Source of the DNA: Dysgonomonas sp. HGC4
GTDB taxonomy: Bacteria; Bacteroidota; Bacteroidia; Bacteroidales; Dysgonomonadaceae
Assembly (NCBI RefSeq): GCF_001261715.1
Contig: NZ_CVRU01000092.1
Span: forward strand, 1 to 64,000
Reading direction: 5' to 3'
Length of the DNA: 64,000 bases
Both the position numbers and the translations under genes were made by a program. Positions 37,570 through 45,522 of this stretch are shown in pieces. The notes below the pieces were generated by a model. The model searched no databases. It saw only the letters and a list, made by a program, of their open reading frames with translations, and was not told the origin of the DNA. How positions within the stretch are numbered: position 1 is the first letter of the stretch; every line of letters begins with the position of its first letter.

Positions 37570-37577
37570 CAAATATA
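37570..37577 (-). promoter_or_regulatory. Candidate -7 box of pgk
   Basis: On the minus strand this reads TATATTTG, a perfect TANNTTTG. It would give a leader of about 70 bases. The -33 element is not clear. Confidence 0.45.
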
Positions 37578-37691
37578 CAAAATTATGTTTGAAGATATTT
37601 TTTGTTCTATTACAAAAACATCTAAGTAATGTGAAATATTTAATGTCCTATTTTATAATTATAATTATCTCCGCCTATTATATGAGTGAAA

Positions 37692-37715
37692 GTGGTAAAA
37701 AGGTTTGAGACCTTA
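37692..37715 (-). repeat. Dispersed palindrome copy in the pgk/moxR gap
   Basis: GTGGTAAAA then AGGTTTGAGACCTTA, with core pairing AAGGT to ACCTT. Unlike most copies it is far from any coding edge. Confidence 0.65.
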
Positions 37716-38016
37716 ATAAAAGTAAAACAAGATTCATTATGTACTGATAATTGGATTTATTGACTATTTTTACGCCTAATCGTTAGAGGGATGGTTATTT
37801 ATTGTGTCATGTTGTACCTTGGTAGAAACATATAGACATATTTTCTGTAATAATAGATTTTCTAGAAGTTGATCATGCAACTTTTTATGAGGATTTTTAT
37901 AGGCTTGAAAAGGCACATTCACAATGGATTTGTTGAGTTTGGGAATGATTTGGAAATAGTATGGATGGCTTAATCTTTTTTAACGACAAAATATTCATTC
38001 TGACATTTAACATTTA

Positions 38017-38024
38017 TAAATTTG
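38017..38024 (+). promoter_or_regulatory. Candidate -7 box of the Bat operon
   Basis: TAAATTTG matches TANNTTTG, 49 bases before the moxR start codon. No clear TTG at -33. It is the best candidate in the divergent gap. Confidence 0.5.
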
Positions 38025-38073
38025 TCACGCTTTTAACGAAAAACAAAAAATAACAATATAATATTTTCTACTT

Positions 38074-39066
38074 ATGGCTCAAGTTGATATTCGAGAATTA
38101 AATGAACGTATAGAGAGTAAGAGTGCGTTCGTTAATATGATAATGATGGGTATGGACAAGGTGATTGTCGGACAAAAGCATTTGGTCGAATCACTATTGA
38201 TCGGACTATTATCTGATGGTCATATATTGTTGGAAGGTGTACCCGGATTGGCAAAAACGCTTGCAATCAAAACACTAGCTTCGTTAATTGAGGCAGATTA
38301 TCACCGTATTCAGTTTACCCCCGACTTGTTGCCTGCCGATGTTGTCGGTACTATGATATACAGTCAAAAGAACGAAGAGTTTCTTATCAAGAAAGGACCT
38401 GTATTTGCTAATTTCGTATTAGCGGATGAGATTAACCGTGCTCCAGCTAAAGTACAAAGTGCTTTACTTGAGGCTATGCAGGAACGTCAGGTAACTATTG
38501 GCGAAACTACATTGAAATTACCAAAACCATTCTTAGTAATGGCAACTCAAAACCCGATAGAGCAAGAAGGTACATATCCATTACCAGAGGCTCAGGTAGA
38601 CCGTTTTATGTTGAAAGTGGTAATTAACTATCCTAAGAAAGAAGAAGAAAAACTAATTCTTCGTCAAAATATCAATGACGCTTACGAAGAAGTAAAACCA
38701 GTATTGAAAGCTGATGAAATACTTGAAGCTCGTAAAGTTGTAAAGGATGTATATTTGGATGAAAAAATAGAGAAATATATTGTTGATATTGTATTTGCAA
38801 CACGTTTCCCTGCTGATAATGGTCTTCCATCGTTGAAGAATATGATTGCATTTGGTGCTTCACCTCGTGCATCTATCAGTTTAGCACTAGCTTCAAGAGC
38901 TTATGCATTTATCAAACGTAGAGGATATGTAATTCCCGAAGATGTAAGAGCTGTTGCTCACGATGTATTACGTCACCGTATCGGTCTTACATACGAAGCG
39001 GAAGCAAGTAATACTACTTCTGACGAGATTGTTAGCGAAATCCTAAACAAAATAGAAGTTCCTTGA
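38074..39066 (+). CDS. moxR: MoxR-family AAA+ ATPase
   Basis: This 330-residue cytosolic ATPase is a chaperone-like partner of von Willebrand factor A (VWA) proteins. Walker A is EGVPGLAKT (about 60-68), Walker B is LADEINRAPAKVQSALLEAM (about 113-132), and the sensor region is MATQNPIEQEGTYPLPEAQVDRF. The C-terminal lid ends DEIVSEILNKIEVP. It is the first gene of the Bat operon, 124 bases ahead of the DUF58 gene. In the operon it probably remodels or assembles the VWA proteins BatA and BatB. The chromosomal order moxR-DUF58-x-batA-batB-batC-batD-batE is characteristic of Bacteroidota. Confidence 0.95.
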   Translation: MAQVDIRELNERIESKSAFVNMIMMGMDKVIVGQKHLVESLLIGLLSDGHILLEGVPGLAKTLAIKTLASLIEADYHRIQFTPDLLPADVVGTMIYSQKNEEFLIKKGPVFANFVLADEINRAPAKVQSALLEAMQERQVTIGETTLKLPKPFLVMATQNPIEQEGTYPLPEAQVDRFMLKVVINYPKKEEEKLILRQNINDAYEEVKPVLKADEILEARKVVKDVYLDEKIEKYIVDIVFATRFPADNGLPSLKNMIAFGASPRASISLALASRAYAFIKRRGYVIPEDVRAVAHDVLRHRIGLTYEAEASNTTSDEIVSEILNKIEVP

Positions 39067-39114
39067 TCCTCGGTTGGATAATAACCGATACAAAACGAGT
39101 ATCCTTTTATTATA

Positions 39115-39142
39115 GCATTGCAACATATTAAAGTTGCGATGC
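39115..39142 (+). repeat. Hairpin immediately before a palindrome copy
   Basis: GCATTGCAAC pairs with GTTGCGATGC (10 pairs, one G-U) around an 8-base loop. It ends 2 bases before the palindrome copy at 39145. The two hairpins may act together as a processing or attenuation site between moxR and the DUF58 gene. Confidence 0.5.
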
Positions 39143-39144
39143 TG

Positions 39145-39175
39145 ACCAAAGCAATAAAAAGGTCTGTGACCTTAA
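39145..39175 (-). repeat. Dispersed palindrome copy before the DUF58 gene
   Basis: ACCAAAGCAATAAAA then AGGTCTGTGACCTTAA. This is one of the best-preserved copies, with the TTTGGT-type tail. Its TTAAGG end lies 14 bases before the DUF58 start codon, antisense to the operon. Confidence 0.78.
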
Positions 39176-39189
39176 AGAAAACGTAGGAG

Positions 39190-40068
39190 ATGGAAACAAG
39201 TGAATTACTAAAGAAAGTACGTCAGATAGAAATCAAAACTCGGGGATTGTCTCGCAATATTTTTGCTGGACAATATCACTCTGCTTTTAAAGGCAGGGGG
39301 ATGGCTTTCTCGGAGGTAAGGGAATATAATTATGGAGATGATATTCGCGATATTGATTGGAATGTGACTGCCCGATATAATAAGCCTTTCATCAAAATTT
39401 TTGAAGAAGAGCGCGAAATGACGGTAATGTTGCTGGTTGATGTTTCCGGAAGTCTCGACTTTGGAACTCAGAATGCGACTAAACGCGATATCATTACTGA
39501 AATTGCGGCGACCTTATCTTTCTCGGCTATTCAGAATAATGATAAGATAGGAGTAATATTCTTTACCAATAAAATAGAGAAGTTTATACCTCCTAAAAAA
39601 GGAAAGAAACACATTCTATACATAATTCGTGAACTTCTCGATTTTCAACCCACTCATACACAAACCGATCTTACTATGGCATTGAAGTTTTTGACTAATG
39701 CCATAAAAAAGAGATGTACAGCTTTTTTGATCTCCGATTTCCTGGATGTGTTTGATTATCAGAATGCTTTAACTATCGCTAACCGTAAGCACGATCTTGT
39801 GGCATTGCAAATATATGATAAGCTTGAAGTTGAACTGCCTTCGGTTGGATTGATGAAGATGGTTGATGCCGAAACTCAGGAAGAAACTTGGGTTGATACC
39901 TCTTCTAAAAAAGTAAGAGAGCGTTATAATAGGCATTATCAAAAAATGTTGTTTGAGGTTCAGCAATCTTTCACAAAGAGTAGGGTAGATAACGTTTCTA
40001 TGAGTACAGATCAGGATTATGTGAAAGGTCTTTTGACTTTATTTCAAAAACGAAACTATATGAGATGA
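39190..40068 (+). CDS. DUF58 protein of the Bat operon
   Basis: This 292-residue cytosolic protein has the DUF58 pattern FSEVREYNYGDDIRDIDWNVTAR (about 40-62), then a degenerate VWA fold with VMLLVDVSGSLDFG (metal-site DxSxS motif). There is no membrane segment. DUF58 proteins accompany MoxR ATPases and are thought to recruit or regulate them at membrane VWA complexes; the exact role is unknown. It lies between moxR and a BatD-type gene in one rightward operon. A GGAG ribosome site lies just before the start. Confidence 0.93.
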   Translation: METSELLKKVRQIEIKTRGLSRNIFAGQYHSAFKGRGMAFSEVREYNYGDDIRDIDWNVTARYNKPFIKIFEEEREMTVMLLVDVSGSLDFGTQNATKRDIITEIAATLSFSAIQNNDKIGVIFFTNKIEKFIPPKKGKKHILYIIRELLDFQPTHTQTDLTMALKFLTNAIKKRCTAFLISDFLDVFDYQNALTIANRKHDLVALQIYDKLEVELPSVGLMKMVDAETQEETWVDTSSKKVRERYNRHYQKMLFEVQQSFTKSRVDNVSMSTDQDYVKGLLTLFQKRNYMR

Positions 40069-40116
40069 TAATTCCCTTTTGCAGTTTTGTGCATTTAAGG
40101 TAAAATTATCATTCTT

Positions 40117-40148
40117 ACCAAAGTAATAAAATAGGTCTTAGACCTTAA
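40117..40148 (-). repeat. Dispersed palindrome copy before the 369-residue Bat gene
   Basis: ACCAAAGTAATAAAAT then AGGTCTTAGACCTTAA. The core AGGTC-TTA-GACCT is perfect. Its TTAAGG end lies 17 bases before the next start codon, antisense to the operon. Confidence 0.78.
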
Positions 40149-40165
40149 ATTATGTCAGAATATTT

Positions 40166-41275
40166 ATGTTAAGGAAAAAAATATTAATACTAACTATTCT
40201 ATTAAGTTGTATTTCTATACAGTTTTCAGTTGTTGCTCAACGATCAACAGCTAAAGCAACTGTACAACCTTATGAAATAGCAATAGGACAGCAAGCTACT
40301 ATTAGTTTAGAAGTTATTGCACCCAAAGGACGGCAAGTGGTAATGCCTGTTTTTGCCGATACTTTGGTAAGTGGAGTAGAGGTACTTGCAATGCTTAAGC
40401 CTGATACTATCTATGCACATGAAGTAATGACTATAACTCAAAAGTATATAGTTACTTCGTTCGATTCAGCCTTGTATCACATACCATTTATACCGGTTAT
40501 AGATGGTAAGGATACGATAGAATCAAATGGATTTGGACTGAAGGTAGTATCGCCTAATCTATCGGAAGCAACATTGAGTTATCTGGAGCAATTAAATACG
40601 CAACAGACCGATTCAATAGAGTTTGACAAATTAGGAGTTTATGATATAAAAGCGATCCAAACACCACCTTTCGTTTGGCAGGATTATCTTATCTATATAG
40701 GTATAGGTTTACTTATACTCTTAATTTTGGCTGCGATAGGAATCGGTATATATATGTATATACAGAAAAAGAAGAAAGGATACTATTTCAAACCAGTTGT
40801 TGTTGAACCTCCACACGTTATAGCTTTGCATGCTTTAGACCATGTGAAAGTAGAGAAACTTTGGCAGCAAGGGAAAGAAAAAGAATACTTTACAGAGGTT
40901 ACCGATATTTTAAGAAAATATATAGAAGATCGTTTCGGTGTTAGTGCTTTTGAAATGACATCTGATGAGATACTCAATATTGTGAATAATTTCATGATTG
41001 CCGATTCTTCTACTGATAGTTTAAAACAGGTATTGAAATTAGCAGATTTAGTGAAGTTCGCTAAATATAAACCATTTCCTGATGAAAACGATTTAAGTTT
41101 GGTCAATGCTTATTTGTTTGTAAATCAAACGAAAAAAGAAGAGGTTATAATACCTACTGATCCAAACGAACCTAATCAGGGTAATAATGCCCCACATGAG
41201 GAAGAGCCTATAAATTGGCGGATTACCGGCGACAAAGACGGTAAGGAGAATAAATCAACGAATGCTAATAGCTAA
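40166..41275 (+). CDS. BatD-like membrane protein with C-terminal cytosolic domain
   Basis: This 369-residue protein has a signal peptide (about 1-24), one beta-rich periplasmic domain (about 28-130), a single membrane helix (about 170-195, LIYIGIGLLILLILAAIGIG) and a cytosolic domain. The last part, EKLWQQGKEKEYFTEVTDILRKYIEDR then VKFAKYKPF, resembles the cytosolic end of the full-length BatD at 45523 (KKEQFYEEVLRAAWGYLSDK, EFARYAP). It thus looks like BatD with fewer beta domains. It lies 15 bases before batA. Its role is presumably in the membrane Bat complex and is not established. Confidence 0.8.
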   Translation: MLRKKILILTILLSCISIQFSVVAQRSTAKATVQPYEIAIGQQATISLEVIAPKGRQVVMPVFADTLVSGVEVLAMLKPDTIYAHEVMTITQKYIVTSFDSALYHIPFIPVIDGKDTIESNGFGLKVVSPNLSEATLSYLEQLNTQQTDSIEFDKLGVYDIKAIQTPPFVWQDYLIYIGIGLLILLILAAIGIGIYMYIQKKKKGYYFKPVVVEPPHVIALHALDHVKVEKLWQQGKEKEYFTEVTDILRKYIEDRFGVSAFEMTSDEILNIVNNFMIADSSTDSLKQVLKLADLVKFAKYKPFPDENDLSLVNAYLFVNQTKKEEVIIPTDPNEPNQGNNAPHEEEPINWRITGDKDGKENKSTNANS

Positions 41276-41289
41276 AAAATAAGTCCAAA

Positions 41290-42273
41290 ATGGAATTTGC
41301 AAACCCTCGATATTTATTTTTGCTTTTATTATTGATCCCACTTATTGTGTGGTACATCCTTAAATTGAGGAAGGCACAAGCGACTATCAAAATGTCGTCT
41401 ACTGCTGCTTTCAGAGGTATAGGATCATCTTGGAAAGTACATTTGAGACATCTCCCTTTTGTAATAAGGCTTGTTGCAATAGCTTTAGTTATAATAGTTA
41501 TAGCACGTCCTCAAGCGAGTAACTCGTGGGAAACATCACAATCGGAAGGTATTGATATTGTAATGGCGCTTGATGTGTCGGGATCGATGTTAGCACAAGA
41601 CTTAAAGCCTAATAGGGTAGAAGCCGCCAAAAAAGTAGCGGCTGAATTTATTTCGGATCGTGAACAAGATAAAATAGGACTTGTGATCTTTGCCGGAGAA
41701 AGCTTTACTCAAGCTCCTCTGACTACCGATCATGGTGTTCTTCTGAATCTTCTGCACGAAATAAGACCGGGTATGATAGAAGATGGTACTGCAATTGGGC
41801 TAGGATTGGCTAATGCGGTAAACAGACTAAAGGATAGTCAATCGAAATCTAAAGTGGTTATATTATTGACTGATGGTTCTAACAATAGAGGACAGATTGC
41901 TCCAATAACAGCTGCCGAACTTGCTCAAAGTTATGGTATACGTGTTTACACAATTGGTGTGGGAACGCAAGGTACTGCACCTGCTCCGGTTATGACTCCT
42001 TTTGGTGAACGCATACAGAATGTACCGGTTGATATAGATGAAAAAACGCTATCGGAAATAGCATCTGTTACGGGTGGAGAATATTTCAGAGCAGTAGATA
42101 ATAAAAGTCTTAAGAATATATATACACAGATTGATGAAATGGAAAAATACTTGATCAGTGTAAACAAAGTTACCCGTAAACAAGAACTGTATCTGCCTTA
42201 TGCTTTGATGGCTATAGTTTTATTGTTGGGCGAACTTGTATTGCGCCGAACAATATTCCGTAGTATTCCATAA
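41290..42273 (+). CDS. batA: BatA, membrane VWA protein
   Basis: This 327-residue inner-membrane protein has two N-terminal helices (about 7-23 and 52-72), a VWA domain (about 88-285) with an intact metal-ion site (ALDVSGSMLAQD, the later Thr and Asp in APLTTDHG), and a C-terminal helix (about 303-322). BatA and BatB form the VWA core of the Bacteroides aerotolerance complex, which was linked to oxygen and stress survival. It begins 14 bases after the preceding BatD-like gene. A palindromic repeat separates it from batB. All residues expected for metal binding appear present. Confidence 0.95.
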   Translation: MEFANPRYLFLLLLLIPLIVWYILKLRKAQATIKMSSTAAFRGIGSSWKVHLRHLPFVIRLVAIALVIIVIARPQASNSWETSQSEGIDIVMALDVSGSMLAQDLKPNRVEAAKKVAAEFISDREQDKIGLVIFAGESFTQAPLTTDHGVLLNLLHEIRPGMIEDGTAIGLGLANAVNRLKDSQSKSKVVILLTDGSNNRGQIAPITAAELAQSYGIRVYTIGVGTQGTAPAPVMTPFGERIQNVPVDIDEKTLSEIASVTGGEYFRAVDNKSLKNIYTQIDEMEKYLISVNKVTRKQELYLPYALMAIVLLLGELVLRRTIFRSIP

Positions 42274-42300
42274 GTACAGTAATGTATATGATATTGAATA

Positions 42301-42322
42301 GTAATAAAAAGGTCTGAGACCT
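42301..42322 (-). repeat. Dispersed palindrome copy between batA and batB
   Basis: GTAATAAAA then AGGTCTGAGACCT, with a perfect core. It lies 21 bases before the batB start codon, antisense to the operon. The outer TTAA is lost. Confidence 0.75.
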
Positions 42323-42343
42323 CACCGAATATAAAATTTAGAT

Positions 42344-43366
42344 ATGTTTCGATTTGCTAACCCCGAGTATTTGTATCTGTTGTTTATACTACCTGTTTTG
42401 GTAGTAGGATTTATCCTATTGAATATACAGAAACTAAAAGCTGTAAAGAAATTGGGAGACTTAAAGCTGATAAAGCGATTAATGCCCGAACTTTCTTTAA
42501 AACGTTCGTATTTGAAATTTTGGCTGATTTTTGCTGTAATTGTTTTTGGCGTAATTGTAGCTGCCCGTCCTCAATTTGGCACTAAAATAGAAAAAGTAGA
42601 TAAGAAAGGTATCGAATTGGTGATAGCCATTGACGTATCTAATTCGATGTTGGCACGAGATGTAAACCCTGACCGCTTATCTAAGGCTAAACAAATACTT
42701 ACTCGAATCATTGATGAGAGAAAGAATGATAAAGTGGCTATTGTAGTATTTGCCGGAGAGGCTTATGTACAATTACCGATGACTACGGATATTCAATCAG
42801 CAAAAATATTCCTCGAAAATATAGATCCTTCTTTAGTTCCCGTTCAAGGAACTGTAATTGGTAGTGCTATTAATATTGCTATGAATAGTTTTACGAATGA
42901 TAAAGAAGTCGATAAATCGATAATTCTTATTACTGATGGTGAAGACCATGAGGACAATGGAGTTCAATTGGCAGAACAAGCTGCAGCTGCAGGTATTCAG
43001 ATCAATGTAGTAGGTGTAGGCTCACCCGAAGGTTCGCCTATTCCGGTATCTCCAACGAGCAATGAAATGAAGAAAGACAATGAAGGTAATATTGTTGTCA
43101 CTAAATTGAATGAAGATATGTGTAAGCAAATCGCTCAGGCAGGAAAAGGTATGTATGTAAGAGCTGATAACTCGAACAATGCATTGAAAAGCTTACAAGC
43201 AGAGCTTGATAAACTGCAAAAGAAAAATGTAGAAGGCAGTGCATACTCTGAATATGATGAGAAGTTTCAATTCTTTGCTTGGTGTATGCTGATTCTGTTA
43301 TTGGTTGAAATATGTATTTTCGATAAGAAAAATAGAATATTCAGAAACATAAGATTATTTAGATAA
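42344..43366 (+). CDS. batB: BatB, membrane VWA protein
   Basis: This 340-residue inner-membrane VWA protein is paralogous to BatA. Two N-terminal helices (about 9-27 and 57-77) precede the VWA domain (about 90-290) with the metal site AIDVSNSMLARD and PMTTD. A C-terminal helix (about 305-325) ends the protein. It differs from BatA in having longer C-terminal linker sequence rich in charged residues (LDKLQKKNVEGS). It lies between batA and batC and is presumably the second VWA subunit of the complex. Confidence 0.95.
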   Translation: MFRFANPEYLYLLFILPVLVVGFILLNIQKLKAVKKLGDLKLIKRLMPELSLKRSYLKFWLIFAVIVFGVIVAARPQFGTKIEKVDKKGIELVIAIDVSNSMLARDVNPDRLSKAKQILTRIIDERKNDKVAIVVFAGEAYVQLPMTTDIQSAKIFLENIDPSLVPVQGTVIGSAINIAMNSFTNDKEVDKSIILITDGEDHEDNGVQLAEQAAAAGIQINVVGVGSPEGSPIPVSPTSNEMKKDNEGNIVVTKLNEDMCKQIAQAGKGMYVRADNSNNALKSLQAELDKLQKKNVEGSAYSEYDEKFQFFAWCMLILLLVEICIFDKKNRIFRNIRLFR

Positions 43367-43437
43367 TAAAGGTCAGCACTTCTGCTTTAGACAGAACTAT
43401 ATGACGAAAAAAAGTTGAAAGTACTTATAAGGTGATT

Positions 43438-44178
43438 ATGAAACAAATAACTCTTACTATATTAATGCTAGCTGTTTCTTTCGGGCTTTTTGCTCAACGT
43501 GAGGTAAGAAAGGCTATCAGACAAGGAAACAACTCATATAAAGAGCAATTATACAATGCTGCCGAAGCTAGTTATAAAGCTGCTTTAACTAAAAACGCAT
43601 CATCAAAAGAGGCTATTTATAATTTGGCAAATACATATTATAAACAAGGCAATATTGATGAGGCGTTGAAAACATATCAACAATACCTGGCTGCTGAAAA
43701 TACCGATCCTGTAAAGATGAGTACAGCATGGCATAATGTAGGTAATTCTTTTTTGAGAAAAAAGGAATTAAAACAATCAATGGAGGCTTATAAAAAAGCG
43801 CTACGATTGAATCCTAATGATGAGGAAACCAGATACAATTTGGCAACGGTTCAAAAGATGATTCAAGATCAGGATAATAAAGACAAAGATAAAGACCAGG
43901 ATAAGGATAAAAACAAAGATCAGAACAAGGATCAAAATAAGGACCAGAATAAAGATCAAAACAAGGATCAGGATAAAGACAAGGATCAAAAACAAGATCA
44001 GAAGAAAGACGATCAAAAACAGGATCAGCAAAATCAAATGTCGCAGGAGAATATTCAGCAACTCTTGAAAGCTATTGAGCAGGACGAAAAAGAAACACAA
44101 GAGCGTGTTCAACAACTGAAAGCTGCCGAAAGGAAGAAACAGAACGAAAATAATAAGAAACAAAATAAAGACTGGTAA
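43438..44178 (+). CDS. batC: BatC, TPR protein with a long charged tract
   Basis: This is a 246-residue protein. The start at 43438 (ATG) is preferred to a GTG two codons upstream. A signal peptide (about 1-17, LLFAQ-type end) is followed by three TPR units (about 20-140, including NNSYKEQLYNAAEASYKAAL and YNLANTYYKQGNIDEALKTY). A tract of about 58 residues (143-200) consists almost only of Lys, Asp, Gln and Asn. A charged helical tail closes it. The tract is probably an extended periplasmic linker, and such tracts vary in length between strains. It lies between batB and the first of two downstream batD-type genes. Confidence 0.92.
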   Translation: MKQITLTILMLAVSFGLFAQREVRKAIRQGNNSYKEQLYNAAEASYKAALTKNASSKEAIYNLANTYYKQGNIDEALKTYQQYLAAENTDPVKMSTAWHNVGNSFLRKKELKQSMEAYKKALRLNPNDEETRYNLATVQKMIQDQDNKDKDKDQDKDKNKDQNKDQNKDQNKDQNKDQDKDKDQKQDQKKDDQKQDQQNQMSQENIQQLLKAIEQDEKETQERVQQLKAAERKKQNENNKKQNKDW

Positions 44179-44183
44179 GATAG

Positions 44184-45443
44184 ATGGGTGTTACACATAA
44201 TGCGACAGCATCTAAATTTCTTATTCTTATTTTACTATCTATTTTTAGTGGAGGATTAACTGCTGACAATATAAGTTTTGAAGTGAGGACTCCTCCAGTG
44301 GTGAATGTAGGCGAAACATTTCGTTTGGAGTATGTTTTAAAAGGAGCAAGGGATGGTCTGAATTTTAGAATACCTAGGTTTAGCGATAATTTTGAAATAA
44401 AAAGCGGACCTCATATTTCTAATAATGCCAGTCATTCTGGTACAAATTATGAAGTCTGGAAATCCTATCTCTATATTGTAGAGGCGAAAGAAAAAGGTAC
44501 TTTTTCTATGCCTGTATCTACTGTCGAAATTGAAGGAGTAGAATACAAGACTGGCGAAGTTCAATTAAAGGTATTGGGTGAGGGCGAAAATTCAGAGCAT
44601 TTTCAGTATGATATTGATGCTTTTTTGAGAACGCAGGTTTCGAGGACGGAAATATATGAAGATGAGGCTATCGTCTTGTCTTGTCAATTATATACAAAAG
44701 TACCTATACTTGAGGTTAAGGATACTGACTATCTGGTACTGGCTGATTTTGAGGTCGGTGGTAAGCCTTTCTATGATCATGAGGGTATTCCTGTTTTTAG
44801 GCAGGAAAAATATAATGGAGGGTTATACTCAGTGTCTGATCTGAGGAAAATTGTAATATATCCCAATCGTGTAGGTAAACTAACTATACCCGAAGTTCAG
44901 GCTGCATTTACATTTGATAAACGGGCTTTGGATGAGCCTCGAAAAGGTCTTTATCCGGGCGAAAAGAGAGGTGAAGGAGTGGATAAACTGCTAAAGTCTG
45001 AACCAATCTCTGTAAGAGTTGTTACATTACCTAAAAATAAGCCCGACGACTTTTCCGATGCAATAGGTAAATTTAAATTACGGTCGGAAATCAAAGGTTC
45101 TCAGGTCAAGGTTGGAGAACTTTTTGCGTTAAAGCTAACTATTGAAGGTATTGGTGATTTGGGCTTAGCCTCGGCTCCCATTTTAGACTTACCCAATGGT
45201 CTTGAGATATATGATCTGAAAAGTGAGGATTATTCTTTCTTTGGTGATTCGGGGATACAAAGTGATAAAACTTTTGGGTATCTTATCATTGCAAAGGAAT
45301 CTGGCACGTATAGAATTCCTCCTGCGAGGTTTGTTTATTTAGATCCTGAATCGGGTACTTACAATGTGCTTACATCCTCGGAATATACTATTGCCGTAGA
45401 CGAACATAAGATTAAAGGAACTGTGGTTGCCAGCCGATATTGA
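44184..45443 (+). CDS. Short BatD-type protein (beta domains only)
   Basis: This 419-residue protein has a signal peptide (about 1-27). It opens like BatD (SFEVRTPPVVNVGETFRLEYVLKG against KFTANAPAAVAKGDQFRLVYTLKG in the next gene) and keeps the repeated beta-sandwich domains. It stops before the membrane helix and cytosolic domain found in full-length BatD. It is therefore a likely tandem duplicate that became soluble and periplasmic, or it associates through its partner. No frameshift is seen; the frame is intact to its stop. It lies 5 bases after batC and 79 before the full-length batD. Confidence 0.85.
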   Translation: MGVTHNATASKFLILILLSIFSGGLTADNISFEVRTPPVVNVGETFRLEYVLKGARDGLNFRIPRFSDNFEIKSGPHISNNASHSGTNYEVWKSYLYIVEAKEKGTFSMPVSTVEIEGVEYKTGEVQLKVLGEGENSEHFQYDIDAFLRTQVSRTEIYEDEAIVLSCQLYTKVPILEVKDTDYLVLADFEVGGKPFYDHEGIPVFRQEKYNGGLYSVSDLRKIVIYPNRVGKLTIPEVQAAFTFDKRALDEPRKGLYPGEKRGEGVDKLLKSEPISVRVVTLPKNKPDDFSDAIGKFKLRSEIKGSQVKVGELFALKLTIEGIGDLGLASAPILDLPNGLEIYDLKSEDYSFFGDSGIQSDKTFGYLIIAKESGTYRIPPARFVYLDPESGTYNVLTSSEYTIAVDEHKIKGTVVASRY

Positions 45444-45522
45444 GATATATAATTATATTTGCAGAAATATGACAGATCAGATTAAAAGAGTATTTATATA
45501 AAAAGGGATTAGTTAAAGAAAT

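Larger units (their letters stand above)
37495..38073. other. Divergent intergenic region pgk / moxR
   Basis: These 579 bases hold no gene I can support. They contain the leftward pgk leader and -7 box, one palindrome copy (37692-37715) and a rightward -7 box for the Bat operon near the moxR end. A 63-codon open frame at 37517-37708 has no recognisable composition or ribosome site. A short frame near 37840-37940 has no start codon. Confidence 0.65.

Noticed and set aside
37517-37708. 63-codon open frame in the pgk/moxR gap
   Set aside because: It overlaps the pgk leader and a palindrome copy, and the composition is that of random A+T-rich DNA.
37840-37940. Possible gene remnant (short frame reading DFLEVDHATFYEDFYRLEK)
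   Set aside because: About 35 codons without a start codon or homologue that I recognise; chance is the simpler explanation.
43867-44040. Short tandem DNA repeats considered as a CRISPR array
   Set aside because: Units are in frame inside batC with no unique spacers of constant length.
43801-44163. Open frame antisense to batC that looks like a membrane protein
   Set aside because: The Leu/Ile/Phe-rich product is only the reverse reading of the Lys/Asp/Gln/Asn low-complexity tract.
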